This document shows, in pieces, positions 1 through 7,234 of a stretch of DNA of 18,233 nucleotides. Position 1 is the stretch's first letter, and the number at the start of each line of letters is the position of its first letter. The position numbers and the translations under genes were made by a program. Source of the stretch: Petrocella sp024636985 (GTDB lineage: Bacteria; Bacillota; Clostridia; Lachnospirales; Vallitaleaceae); NCBI GenBank assembly GCA_024636985.1, contig JAGXFY010000024.1, forward strand, positions 1 through 18,233, written 5' to 3'. The notes below the pieces were generated by a model. The model did no database searches. It was not told where the DNA came from and saw only the letters and a list, made by a program, of their open reading frames with translations.

Positions 1-255
1 CACACCACCCCTTGTGCCATATACCATTTTACCACCTGTATAACCGATGAGTAATGGTAATAAGTAAACAATCATCGGACCAACTAAAGCTGCTAGATTT
101 TCATTTGGTAACCATCCTGTTGGTATAAATAATGCTGTAATTAGACCCCATGCAATAAATGCACCAATGTTTGGCATAACCATACCACTTAAAAACCGTC
201 CGAACTTTTGTAAACCTTCTCGTGATCCTGATTTCCCTTTTTCTGTGCTTTCCAT
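1..255 (-). CDS. mtlA: Mannitol PTS permease EIICB, N-terminal part (cut by window edge)
   Basis: This is the mannitol-specific EIIC permease, which imports and phosphorylates mannitol in the membrane. Only the first 85 residues are present, and the frame stays open to base 1. The N-terminus carries the MtlA signature: FGRFLSGMVMPNIGAFIAWG at about residues 18-37, TALFIPTGWLPNE at 40-52 and LLPLLIGYTGGK at 65-76, covering the first hydrophobic segments of the EIIC domain. The ATG at 253-255 is chosen because a strong TAGGAGG lies five bases upstream (261-267). The cytosolic EIIB part, and any EIIA, lie outside the window. The mtlR activator gene is immediately upstream on the same strand. The family is certain; IICB rather than IICBA cannot be judged from this fragment. 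Confidence 0.95.
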   Translation of the reverse strand, partial: MESTEKGKSGSREGLQKFGRFLSGMVMPNIGAFIAWGLITALFIPTGWLPNENLAALVGPMIVYLLPLLIGYTGGKMVYGTRGGV

Positions 256-307
256 ATTTACCTCCTAAGATTTTTTGGTTTGTGCATTGATCAATGAACA
301 TGGTCTG

Positions 308-313
308 AGTATA
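308..313 (-). promoter_or_regulatory. Candidate -10 box of the mtlA promoter
   Basis: Minus-strand TATACT preceded by TG, about 53 bases upstream of the mtlA start codon. No good -35 hexamer lies 16-18 bases upstream, as expected for a promoter that needs an activator such as MtlR. Transcription would start near 301. Confidence 0.5.
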
Positions 314-354
314 CACCCCTAACTAACCAAAAATAAAGAAATAGAAAAGTGGCT

Positions 355-376
355 TTGGCATTCTGACAAGTGACAT
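355..376 (-). promoter_or_regulatory. Candidate MtlR binding site upstream of mtlA
   Basis: Minus-strand half-sites ATGTCACT and AATGCCAA are separated by six bases and sit about 55-75 bases upstream of the inferred mtlA start point. They resemble the TTGNCACANNNNTGTGNCAA element that I recall for Bacillus-type MtlR, but with a spacer two bases longer and an imperfect second half. The position suits an activator site; the sequence match is partial. Confidence 0.35.
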
Positions 377-392
377 AAAAAAGTAATAAAAA

Positions 393-421
393 AAAATGTC
401 ACTATTGAATAGTGACATTTT
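393..421 (-). terminator. Intrinsic terminator downstream of mtlR
   Basis: Two perfect 14-base arms (AAAATGTCACTATT and its complement) flank one central G. Read on the minus strand, the hairpin runs into nine T. It lies about 77 bases after the mtlR stop codon and ahead of mtlA, so it should end mtlR transcripts and leave mtlA to its own promoter. Confidence 0.75.
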
Positions 422-450
422 CTAATAACCCGTATTTCAATAGAATTAGG

Positions 451-476
451 AAAAGTCACTATTTATAGTGACTTTT
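451..476 (-). repeat. Second hairpin, a near-copy of the adjacent terminator
   Basis: Perfect 12-base arms (AAAAGTCACTAT) around a TT loop. With the flanking CTAATAACC it forms a 32-base unit at 454-485 that resembles the 34-base unit at 397-430. On the minus strand it ends in CTTTTCC, a poorer T tract than its neighbour, so it may act as a weak first terminator or only protect the mtlR mRNA end. Confidence 0.6.
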
Positions 477-497
477 CTAATAACCAACGTGTTTAAT

Positions 498-2597
498 TTA
501 TATTACAGACACCAAGGATTGATAGTATTTATCGAGCAGTGTATTGAGTTCAAATTCTATTTCCTCTATTTTACCTTCTTTTATTATATCCGCAAATCCA
601 CCTGCAATAATATTACGACTGATTTCGGATAAGACTTCAAGAATCTTCTGATTTAATACAACGGGTCCAACCATGACGATGATAGTATCTACAGGAACAA
701 AACCGGAAACCTGTTCCATTATAATGGGATCCGTCAAACGAATAACCTTCAAACAAACACCTTTATCAATATCTGCCCGACAATGGAGTAATTGCATGCC
801 TTTTTTCATGAGAATGGTAGAGCCTTTTTCTTCCCTTTCTATGAACGCCTTACTTAGTGCAGCAATCTCTTCCTGATTACTGGACAAAGATGTACTGATA
901 TAATGAATTAAATCTATCATCGTTTTGACGGATACATGTTTATCATAGGAAAAATTATCTATTACTTTCATGATAATATGGCTGTATTGTTCTAATGCAA
1001 TCAGTTTTTCCTTTAGTGCCATTTTATTTTTAACTTGTCTATGGGTCGTATTTGGCTTATATCTTCTTAAAGCTTCTCTTATTTTTTTTATATCTTCTTC
1101 TTTAATAACTGGATTCACCACGACACAAGGTATGGTAAGACTTTCTGTCGGAACAGTTGATATAACTAAGTCTATGGCACCATCATCCATTGCTTCCACA
1201 TCTTGATCAATGACACTTACGACCCTAACAATGTGAATATTGGAAAAATTACGTTCTATTTCTGAAACCAAAAGTTGGGAAGCACCTATTCCATACATGC
1301 AAGCCACAACAACTTGATACTTTTTCACAATTTCCCTATGATTCTTTTCGATGACTGCACCAATGTGTGTTGCCAAATAAGCAATTTCATCTTCCGGAAT
1401 CTGGATATGCTCTTTCTCTTCAATCACTTTAGCACAAGTTGCTATGGTCTGAAACAACTTTGGATACATACTTTTAATCTCTTCGACTAAAGGATTAATA
1501 ATATCAAGATCCATTTTCATACGGTAAATGGACGGTCTAAGATGCTTAACCAAGCCTACAATAAGTTTGTCATTATCCGACAAGTAAATGCCTGTTTCTG
1601 TCTCAACTTTTTGAATAAACTCCTTTACCAGTTGTATGACTTTAAAATCTTCAATCATTGAAATCTTATTGTATTCTCCGGTTTGTCTAAGCTTAGATCC
1701 TTTAAGGTGCATGGTCAAATAGATCAGTTCTTCTTTTGGTAGAATTCTAAATGGATTGTGTTCACTTTCACTGACCCAATTCTGTAGTAAATGAAAGATT
1801 TTATCGGTTTCAATCTGCCTTCTGGTCTTTGAATCGATGTAGAGTTGATCCCAGAAATCTTTCCTTTTTAAGGTCATACTAAATCTAATAATCAATGCTA
1901 TGTAAGCATTGTCTGCAAACTGATAACCTATATTCTCTTCCAAACGCATCAAGAATGCTCTTGCATACTTAATGCTATCAAGATGCAACAGTTCAAAAAT
2001 GGATTGGTTGATGTTCTCTTTTAAAGTCCTTACATCTAAGGGTTGATGCTCTTTTTCTTTAATGAAATCAATTAAATCAATAACATGAAAATGCTCATAA
2101 ATCAAAGCAACAATAGCCTTTCTTTTCGCTTTCTCATCCCCGTCAATCAGTATACCAAGTCCGGGTTTTCGAATGAGTTCAATATTGTATTGATTGAACC
2201 ATGGCTCCAACTGAGCAATGTCACTACCAATGGTGCTTTCGGTTACATCCAGCAGTTGGGTTAAAGTATAAAGCTTAGTAGGTTCATTATATTGAAGCAA
2301 TTGAGCTCTAAGAATAACCTGTCGGTCCATTGGGGTATAGATGATTTCGCTTACTTCTTCCTGTAGTAATTTACCTAATTTACTTTTCACGGTTTCATCC
2401 GCAATCAAAGAAATACCTTTCCCCTTCTTTTTATCCAGAGCACCACCATGCTTTACAATCCAGTTCTGTACATCGTTTAATTCTCTAAGTATGGTCCTGG
2501 TACTCACATTAATCTGATCTGATATTTGTTGCACGGTAACATAGTTACCTGATTCAAGTATAATAGATATGACTTCCTTCATGCGTGATGTTAACAT
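498..2597 (-). CDS. mtlR: Mannitol operon activator MtlR (BglG/PRD family)
   Basis: DNA-binding activator of the mannitol operon whose activity is set by PTS phosphorylation. Numbering from an upstream in-frame ATG at 2612: N-terminal HTH (about 10-60), second HTH-like region (95-160), PRD1 (195-305), PRD2 (315-420), a Gat-type EIIB-like domain (432-520) with C438 in VVACMYGIGASQLL, and an EIIA-Mtl-like domain (about 545-704) with H610 in LLHCR. PRD2 keeps both histidines (H357, H416) and PRD1 keeps H302, but the usual first PRD1 histidine is R243. I prefer the ATG at 2597 over 2612 because AGAGGTG lies six bases upstream of it, giving 699 residues, normal for MtlR. The partial mtlA gene downstream supports the assignment. 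Confidence 0.93.
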   Translation of the reverse strand: MLTSRMKEVISIILESGNYVTVQQISDQINVSTRTILRELNDVQNWIVKHGGALDKKKGKGISLIADETVKSKLGKLLQEEVSEIIYTPMDRQVILRAQLLQYNEPTKLYTLTQLLDVTESTIGSDIAQLEPWFNQYNIELIRKPGLGILIDGDEKAKRKAIVALIYEHFHVIDLIDFIKEKEHQPLDVRTLKENINQSIFELLHLDSIKYARAFLMRLEENIGYQFADNAYIALIIRFSMTLKRKDFWDQLYIDSKTRRQIETDKIFHLLQNWVSESEHNPFRILPKEELIYLTMHLKGSKLRQTGEYNKISMIEDFKVIQLVKEFIQKVETETGIYLSDNDKLIVGLVKHLRPSIYRMKMDLDIINPLVEEIKSMYPKLFQTIATCAKVIEEKEHIQIPEDEIAYLATHIGAVIEKNHREIVKKYQVVVACMYGIGASQLLVSEIERNFSNIHIVRVVSVIDQDVEAMDDGAIDLVISTVPTESLTIPCVVVNPVIKEEDIKKIREALRRYKPNTTHRQVKNKMALKEKLIALEQYSHIIMKVIDNFSYDKHVSVKTMIDLIHYISTSLSSNQEEIAALSKAFIEREEKGSTILMKKGMQLLHCRADIDKGVCLKVIRLTDPIIMEQVSGFVPVDTIIVMVGPVVLNQKILEVLSEISRNIIAGGFADIIKEGKIEEIEFELNTLLDKYYQSLVSVI

Positions 2598-2640
2598 TTT
2601 AGCACCTCTCATTTTGAATTCAGACCTAAAAATCGCCTAC

Positions 2641-2670
2641 ATTATACCTGTATTATACACGCCTCTACAA
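2641..2670 (-). promoter_or_regulatory. Probable mtlR promoter
   Basis: Minus-strand -10 TATAAT (2641-2646) with a TTGTAG -35 (2665-2670) at 18-base spacing, about 45 bases upstream of the mtlR start. A second TATAAT at 2652-2657 is an alternative -10. Confidence 0.55.
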
Positions 2671-2698
2671 CAATAAACTATTTATTTTTATATTTATT

Positions 2699-2719
2699 TG
2701 TCACTTTCAGAGCGTGACA
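2699..2719. promoter_or_regulatory. Inverted repeat TGTCAC-N9-GTGACA upstream of mtlR
   Basis: Perfect 6-base arms around nine bases, about 30 bases upstream of the mtlR -35 box. The same arms and spacer length occur inside the mtlR/mtlA intergenic hairpin (397-417). The element could be an MtlR or other regulator site; no direct evidence. Confidence 0.35.
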
Positions 2720-2740
2720 CAATTAGTTTTTGAATTAATA

Positions 2741-2780
2741 AGGCACTACCACAGCGCGTTTGTGCGTTGTACTAGTGCCT
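2741..2780 (-). terminator. Hairpin ending the riboflavin operon
   Basis: Arms AGGCACTA and TAGTGCCT enclose an inner imperfect stem on the minus strand (ACAACGC against GCGCTGT). The hairpin lies about 30 bases after the HAD gene stop. The following minus-strand sequence is only moderately T-rich (TTATTAATT), so it is a plausible but not strong terminator. Confidence 0.55.
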
Positions 2781-2810
2781 CTGAATGAAGTTTGAAATTA
2801 AGTTAATAAC

Positions 2811-3464
2811 TTATAAAAGTTTGCATAATTCTTTAATATGGTTAATCTTATAATCTGCTTCTAATAATTCATCACCTTGAGCATAACCATACTGACAACC
2901 AATGGTCTGAAGATTGTTTCGCTTGCCGGCTTCCATATCTTTATACCGATCGCCGACAACCACGATTTCTCTTTCCAACTGCTCCATCACTTGTGATAAA
3001 ATCTCATACTTAGGTATAAAATCATAGTCTTGTGCACATAGCATTTCATCAAAATAGTGATCCAAACCAAACAAATCTCTGGAATACTCCATATATGTTC
3101 TACTGCAATTGCTTAAGAAAACAAGCTTATACCCTCTGTTTTTCAAGTACTCCAAAGTCTCTAAAGCACCCTCGTAGAGAACAGCTTTCTTATTCTGAAG
3201 TAAATAATTCATTTCTTCTCCAATTATTTTCCCTGCCTGCTCCCTTAGTCTAGGATCCATATCCGGCATGAAGGCTTCCCACATTTCTTTACTGCTTAAT
3301 CCGAGCCATTTAATAATCTCTTCATCTTCCCATATTCTTGGTGGAACTTGTTTTTGATCTACCAAGAATTTATAGGCTTTTCTAAAAGCAGGTCCGTATA
3401 TTTTTATACTGTCATGCAGAGTGCCATCATAATCCAACACTATGGTTTTTGCTTTATCTAACAT
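2811..3464 (-). CDS. HAD-superfamily phosphatase in the riboflavin operon
   Basis: A 217-residue haloacid dehalogenase-type phosphohydrolase. All four HAD motifs are visible: DYDGT with D11 and D13, S118 in FLSNC, K152 in IPKYEI, and D172/D176 in GDRYKDME. About 100 residues between motifs I and II form a helical type-1 cap, as in phosphoglycolate-phosphatase-like enzymes. The gene starts eight bases after the ribH stop, so it should be cotranscribed with ribD-ribE-ribBA-ribH; its own ribosome binding site is weak. Riboflavin synthesis needs a phosphatase acting on 5-amino-6-(5-phospho-D-ribitylamino)uracil, and known ones in E. coli and Bacillus are HAD proteins, usually not encoded in the operon. 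That role is an inference from position; a general phosphoglycolate or nucleotide phosphatase is the alternative. Confidence 0.85.
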   Translation of the reverse strand: MLDKAKTIVLDYDGTLHDSIKIYGPAFRKAYKFLVDQKQVPPRIWEDEEIIKWLGLSSKEMWEAFMPDMDPRLREQAGKIIGEEMNYLLQNKKAVLYEGALETLEYLKNRGYKLVFLSNCSRTYMEYSRDLFGLDHYFDEMLCAQDYDFIPKYEILSQVMEQLEREIVVVGDRYKDMEAGKRNNLQTIGCQYGYAQGDELLEADYKINHIKELCKLL

Positions 3465-3472
3465 AGGCCGAC

Positions 3473-3934
3473 CTATATGGTTTTTAACAGATTTGCCATT
3501 TCAATAGCTGTCATAGCCGCATCTGATCCCTTATTTCCGGCCTTAGTTCCGGCTCTTTCAATTGCTTGTTCAATGGTATCTGTTGTTAAAACGCCAAAAA
3601 TAACCGGCACTTCAGAATCTAGAGAGACATGGGCTATACCTTTTGAAACTTCACTGGATACATAATCAAAATGAGGTGTAGAACCTTTTATAACCGCTCC
3701 AAGGCAGATGACACCGTCATATCTTTCATTTTTTACTAGCTTTTTCGCTGCTAATGGAATCTCAAAAGCACCCGGTACCCAAATAATATCAATATCTTCG
3801 TCTTTAACACCATGTCTAACCAAGGTGTCTATAGCACCGGATAATAATTTCCCACCAATAAACTCATTGAATCTTCCTACCACGATTGCAAACTTCAAAT
3901 CTTCTGCTACCAATTGTCCTTCATATACATTCAT
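3473..3934 (-). CDS. ribH: 6,7-dimethyl-8-ribityllumazine synthase
   Basis: Condenses 5-amino-6-ribitylaminouracil with 3,4-dihydroxy-2-butanone 4-phosphate to form lumazine, the next-to-last step to riboflavin. Length is 153 residues, typical for the icosahedral or pentameric family. Visible hallmarks are F22 in VGRFNEFI, the WVPGAFEIP substrate loop (52-60), GAVIKGSTPHFDYV with catalytic H88, and R127 in ERAGTKAGNKG, which binds phosphate. The ATG follows the ribBA stop TAA with no gap, and a TAAGGAGG sits inside the end of ribBA (3942-3949), which points to translational coupling. The HAD gene follows after eight bases. Confidence 0.98.
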   Translation of the reverse strand: MNVYEGQLVAEDLKFAIVVGRFNEFIGGKLLSGAIDTLVRHGVKDEDIDIIWVPGAFEIPLAAKKLVKNERYDGVICLGAVIKGSTPHFDYVSSEVSKGIAHVSLDSEVPVIFGVLTTDTIEQAIERAGTKAGNKGSDAAMTAIEMANLLKTI

Positions 3935-5146
3935 TTACTTTTCCTCCTTAAAATCTAACATGTGTCCCATTTTTAGTTTCTTAGTTTTTAGATACGCAAC
4001 ATTTTTTTCATTGTGATTCATTTGTATAGGCACACGCTCCACAATCTCTAGACCATATCCTGAAATACCGGACATCTTCTTGGGATTGTTCGTCATGAGC
4101 CTTATTTTTTTAACACCCAAATCCGCTAAAATCTGAGCACCAATACCATAATCTCGTAAGTCATCCGGAAAACCAAGGGCTATGTTTGCTTGAACTGTAT
4201 CCATCCCATGATCTTGAAGTTCATAGGCTTTGATTTTATTAATCAGACCTATACCACGTCCTTCTTGTCGCATATAGAGCAGGATACCACTTCCGTTCTT
4301 TTCAATCTTTTGCATCGCTCTTGCATATTGTTCACCACAATCACATCTTAGTGAACCAAAGGCGTCCCCAGTCAAACACTCGGAATGCACACGAATCAAT
4401 GTAGGTTCATCTCGTGATATTTTTCCTTTTACTAAGGCCACATGGTGTTCGCCATTAAGTTTATTAACATAACCATACATTCTAAAATTACCGTATTTCG
4501 TTGGCAGTTCTGCTTCTGTCACACACTCCACATAAGTCTCATTGGCTTTACGATAAGCCACTAAATCCGCTATGGTAATAATTTTAAGATTATGTTTTTT
4601 TGCATACTTCATCAACTCCGGTACTCTGGCCATGGAACCATCATCATTCATGATTTCACAGATGACACCGGCCGGATATAGCCCAGCAAGCTTAGGAAGA
4701 TCAATGGCAGCTTCAGTATGTCCAACGCGTTTTAATACGCCGCCTTCTTTTCCTACCAAGGGAAATATATGTCCGGGACGACTAAAGTCTTTAGATGTTG
4801 CATCAGGATCTATAAGCTTCTGAATGGTCATAGCGCGTTCTGCAGCCGAAATGCCTGTGGTGCAAGTTATGGCATCCACGCTAACAGTAAATGCCGTCTC
4901 CTTAGGATCCGTGTTGTTATTCACCATAGCATGAATCTCAAGACTTTTTAATCTCTCCTCCGTCATAGGTGCACAGATTAAACCTCTTCCATACATAGCC
5001 ATAAAATTAATGGCTTCTGTTGTTACTTTTTCTGCTGCCATAAGCAGGTCGCCTTCATTTTCTCGATCTTCATCGTCAACGACGACAATCATTTTTCCTG
5101 CTTTTATATCTTCAATTGCTTCTTCAATCGTATTGAACTTTTCCAT
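3935..5146 (-). CDS. ribBA: Bifunctional DHBP synthase / GTP cyclohydrolase II
   Basis: Supplies both precursors of lumazine: 3,4-dihydroxy-2-butanone 4-phosphate from ribulose 5-phosphate, and the pyrimidine from GTP. It has 403 residues, normal for a RibBA fusion. The RibB half (1 to about 202) shows DDEDRENEGDL (24-34) with the acidic metal ligands, GRGLICAPM (53-61) and GHTEA with H143. The RibA half (from about 206) shows the zinc cysteines C257, C268 and C270 in the CLTGDAFGSLRCDCG region, plus RQEGRGIGL (293-301). Both halves keep their key residues, so both should be active. It lies 13 bases after ribE, with AAGGCGG upstream of its ATG. Confidence 0.98.
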   Translation of the reverse strand: MEKFNTIEEAIEDIKAGKMIVVVDDEDRENEGDLLMAAEKVTTEAINFMAMYGRGLICAPMTEERLKSLEIHAMVNNNTDPKETAFTVSVDAITCTTGISAAERAMTIQKLIDPDATSKDFSRPGHIFPLVGKEGGVLKRVGHTEAAIDLPKLAGLYPAGVICEIMNDDGSMARVPELMKYAKKHNLKIITIADLVAYRKANETYVECVTEAELPTKYGNFRMYGYVNKLNGEHHVALVKGKISRDEPTLIRVHSECLTGDAFGSLRCDCGEQYARAMQKIEKNGSGILLYMRQEGRGIGLINKIKAYELQDHGMDTVQANIALGFPDDLRDYGIGAQILADLGVKKIRLMTNNPKKMSGISGYGLEIVERVPIQMNHNEKNVAYLKTKKLKMGHMLDFKEEK

Positions 5147-5159
5147 TCCATTACCGCCT

Positions 5160-5810
5160 TTACATAAATCCGTTTTCTCTAAGGAAATTCATATCCATAG
5201 GTTTTTTGGTTTCTGTCACATCACTATACAACATTAGTTTTTCAATATATTTTCCTACCATATCACATTCCAAATTCACACTATCGCCAATCTTTTTACC
5301 AAGTAAAGTGGTTTCTTCCTTGGTTAATGGGATCAGAGATACTTTGAACATCTCTTGGTCCACATAAGCGACTGTTAAGCTTATACCATCAATGGCAATC
5401 GAGCCTTTATGAATAATATATTTCAACAGCTTCGAACTTGCTTTAATACTGACCCATGTGGCATTGGCTTCTTTTATCATTTCATGTATTTTACCAACAC
5501 CGTCAATATGACCTGAGACCATATGTCCACCTAATCGATCCTTCAGTTGTAAAGCCCGCTCAAGATTCACGGGACTGTTGGTGGTAAGTTCTCCCAAGTT
5601 GCTACTTCTCATGGTCTCCGGCATGACATCCACTGTAAAGCTTATGGCATCCATATGAACCACCGTCAAACAGACACCATTGGTACATATGCTGTCTCCA
5701 ACTTTTGAGCCCTCGATAACTTTGGAGGCCCTAATGGTTAGCTTAGCCGACTTAGTTGTTTTATTAATTTTTTGAATATAACCGATTTCCTCGATTAACC
5801 CTGTAAACAT
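5160..5810 (-). CDS. ribE: Riboflavin synthase alpha subunit
   Basis: Dismutates two lumazine molecules into riboflavin and 5-amino-6-ribitylaminouracil. It has 216 residues in two similar lumazine-binding halves: residues 1-97, starting with the hallmark MFTGLIEEIG and containing NGVCLTV (44-50), and about 98-200, containing SGHIDGVG (99-106) and DGISLTV (141-147). The C-terminal roughly 15 residues are variable in the family. The ATG abuts the ribD stop TAG (TAGATG) with GGAGG just upstream inside ribD, so translation is probably coupled. Some annotations call this gene ribC. Confidence 0.97.
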   Translation of the reverse strand: MFTGLIEEIGYIQKINKTTKSAKLTIRASKVIEGSKVGDSICTNGVCLTVVHMDAISFTVDVMPETMRSSNLGELTTNSPVNLERALQLKDRLGGHMVSGHIDGVGKIHEMIKEANATWVSIKASSKLLKYIIHKGSIAIDGISLTVAYVDQEMFKVSLIPLTKEETTLLGKKIGDSVNLECDMVGKYIEKLMLYSDVTETKKPMDMNFLRENGFM

Positions 5811-6917
5811 CTATAACCCCTCCTTCTTGATATAACCTTCTATGACAATGTCACCTTCACAAATAGTTGTGACAAGACCTTCTAATAAAATGGCTTCCTT
5901 TACCTGGGATATGCCCTCGCCACCTACCGGCGATTTGGCCAAATCCCCACCGAAGATCTTAGGCGCCACATAGGTTATAACTTTGTCAACAATTCCGGCT
6001 TCAAGGGCTGAGTAGTTCAAAGTGGCTCCACCTTCAATTAGAATACTATCCATGCCTTGTTCACCTAATAATTCTATCAATGATGCCATGTCAACATGAT
6101 GGTCTTTGAGCGGTAATACCACGACCCGGTTACCTGTAGCCTCAATGGTTTTTTTTGTAGCATCCGGCATCAGATGCGTTGTTGCCACAATGGTAATTGC
6201 GTCGGATGCTTGGGTTAAGACCTTGGCATCAAGGGGTATGCGACCACGCGTATCCAGGATAATCCTGACCGGGTCTAGACCAACTTGGTTACCCTCAAGA
6301 CGTGTTGTCAAGCTAGGGTCATCTGCTATAACCGTTCCTACACCTACCATGATACCCATGACTTGATGACGCAACTGATGGACTTGTTTTCTGGATGTTT
6401 CATTTGTAATCCATTTGGAATCACCTGTTTTGGTGGCGATTTTTCCATCTAAGGTCATGGCTGTCTTTAGAATGCAAAAGGGCTTTTTGGTTTTGATATA
6501 CTTTAGAAAGATCTCATTCAGCTTAAGGAGTTCCTTGCCCATATCTAAGACAACCACTTCTATGTTGTTCTCCTCTAGAAGCGCAATACCACGACCTGAG
6601 ACTTCCGGGTTAGGGTCCATCATACCGACTACCACTTTGCTTATGCCTTTTTCAACAATTAGATTGGCACAGGGAGGTGTTTTTCCATAATGAGAACAAG
6701 GTTCTAGGGTCACATACATGGTTGCACCTTCCACAGAAGCTGTTGCGTTCTTAAAGGCATTCACCTCAGCATGAGGACCACCATAATATGCGTGATAGCC
6801 TTCGGCTATGATTTTACCATCTTTTATTATTAATGCACCAACCATAGGATTAGGGTTGGTGTTACCAACACCCAGTTTGGCTAACGCTATGGCTTTCTTC
6901 ATATATATTTGATCCAT
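5811..6917 (-). CDS. ribD: Bifunctional riboflavin deaminase / reductase
   Basis: Carries out the deamination and the ribosyl side-chain reduction after GTP cyclohydrolase II. It has 368 residues. The N-terminal deaminase has the zinc site H49-A-E51 in GGPHAEVNA and the PCSHYGKTPPCA motif with C74 and C83. The reductase begins near residue 146 with KPFCILKTAMTLDGKIAT and continues through SKWITNE. The frame stays open up to 7151, but the extra 78 codons are FMN riboswitch and terminator sequence. The ATG at 6917 is chosen because MDQIYMKKAI is the normal family start and GGGAGG lies five bases upstream. It is the first gene of the rib operon. Confidence 0.97.
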   Translation of the reverse strand: MDQIYMKKAIALAKLGVGNTNPNPMVGALIIKDGKIIAEGYHAYYGGPHAEVNAFKNATASVEGATMYVTLEPCSHYGKTPPCANLIVEKGISKVVVGMMDPNPEVSGRGIALLEENNIEVVVLDMGKELLKLNEIFLKYIKTKKPFCILKTAMTLDGKIATKTGDSKWITNETSRKQVHQLRHQVMGIMVGVGTVIADDPSLTTRLEGNQVGLDPVRIILDTRGRIPLDAKVLTQASDAITIVATTHLMPDATKKTIEATGNRVVVLPLKDHHVDMASLIELLGEQGMDSILIEGGATLNYSALEAGIVDKVITYVAPKIFGGDLAKSPVGGEGISQVKEAILLEGLVTTICEGDIVIEGYIKKEGL

Positions 6918-6961
6918 AATGTCCTCCCATTCCTCTGCAAATTCAAGACATTTTGAACATA

Positions 6962-6993
6962 CAAAAAGCTCTAAAGGATAATCTTCAGAGCTT
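6962..6993 (-). terminator. Riboswitch-controlled terminator in the ribD leader
   Basis: Minus-strand arms AAGCTCTGAAG and CTTTAGAGCTT form an 11-pair stem (one G-U) around ATTATC, followed by a run of five T. It lies between the FMN aptamer and the ribD start. Its 5' arm (6983-6990) can pair instead with CTTCAGGG of the aptamer base (7133-7140), so it can switch. Confidence 0.8.
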
Positions 6994-7035
6994 GTCACAG
7001 TTTCATTAAAGCATAATATGGCCATGCTATAATTG

Positions 7036-7141
7036 CCTTCTCTCATCCAGACTTTACTGTCGGTCTTGGAATTACACCAAGTCAGCCAAAATCGGCTCGC
7101 GGACTTTACCGCCGGTCGGGAATTACACCCTGCCCTGAAGG
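7036..7141 (-). promoter_or_regulatory. FMN riboswitch aptamer (RFN element)
   Basis: The minus strand shows the conserved RFN blocks in order: AGGGCAGGGTGTAATTCCC, GACCGGCGGTAAAGTCCGC, a variable stem (GAGCCGATTTTGGCT), TTGGTGTAATTCCAA, GACCGACAGTAAAGTCTGG and ATGAGAGAAGG. The closing P1 helix pairs CCTTC with GAAGG. Binding of FMN should lower expression of the rib operon through the terminator at 6962-6993. Confidence 0.97.
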
Positions 7142-7168
7142 AACTATTCAATTGTTTTCAATGGGCTA

Positions 7169-7197
7169 ATTATAGCATCTTAATATTTTAATGTCAA
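7169..7197 (-). promoter_or_regulatory. Riboflavin operon promoter
   Basis: Minus-strand TTGACA (7192-7197), a 17-base spacer and TATAAT (7169-7174): a full consensus sigma-A promoter. Transcription would start near 7162, about 20 bases before the FMN aptamer. The -35 box lies inside the large palindrome at 7187-7234. Confidence 0.9.
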
Positions 7198-7234
7198 TAA
7201 GTTGATAATTTTTTATCAACTTATTGACATTAAA
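7187..7234. repeat. Perfect 22-bp palindrome between uxuB and the rib promoter
   Basis: Two 22-base arms match perfectly around a TTTT loop; each arm contains a TTGACA. The minus-strand hairpin is not followed by a T run, so it is not a standard intrinsic terminator, although it could still end or stabilise the 3' end of the upstream uxu transcript. It could also be an operator over the rib -35 box. Confidence 0.85.

Noticed and set aside
101..316. A 71-codon minus-strand open frame at the left edge
   Set aside because: It overlaps the mtlA start in another frame, matches no family I recognise, and the mtlA frame has both the ribosome binding site and a clear family match.
6918..7151. A 78-codon N-terminal extension of ribD in the same open frame
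   Set aside because: It translates the FMN riboswitch and its terminator; the family start and a strong ribosome binding site are at 6917.
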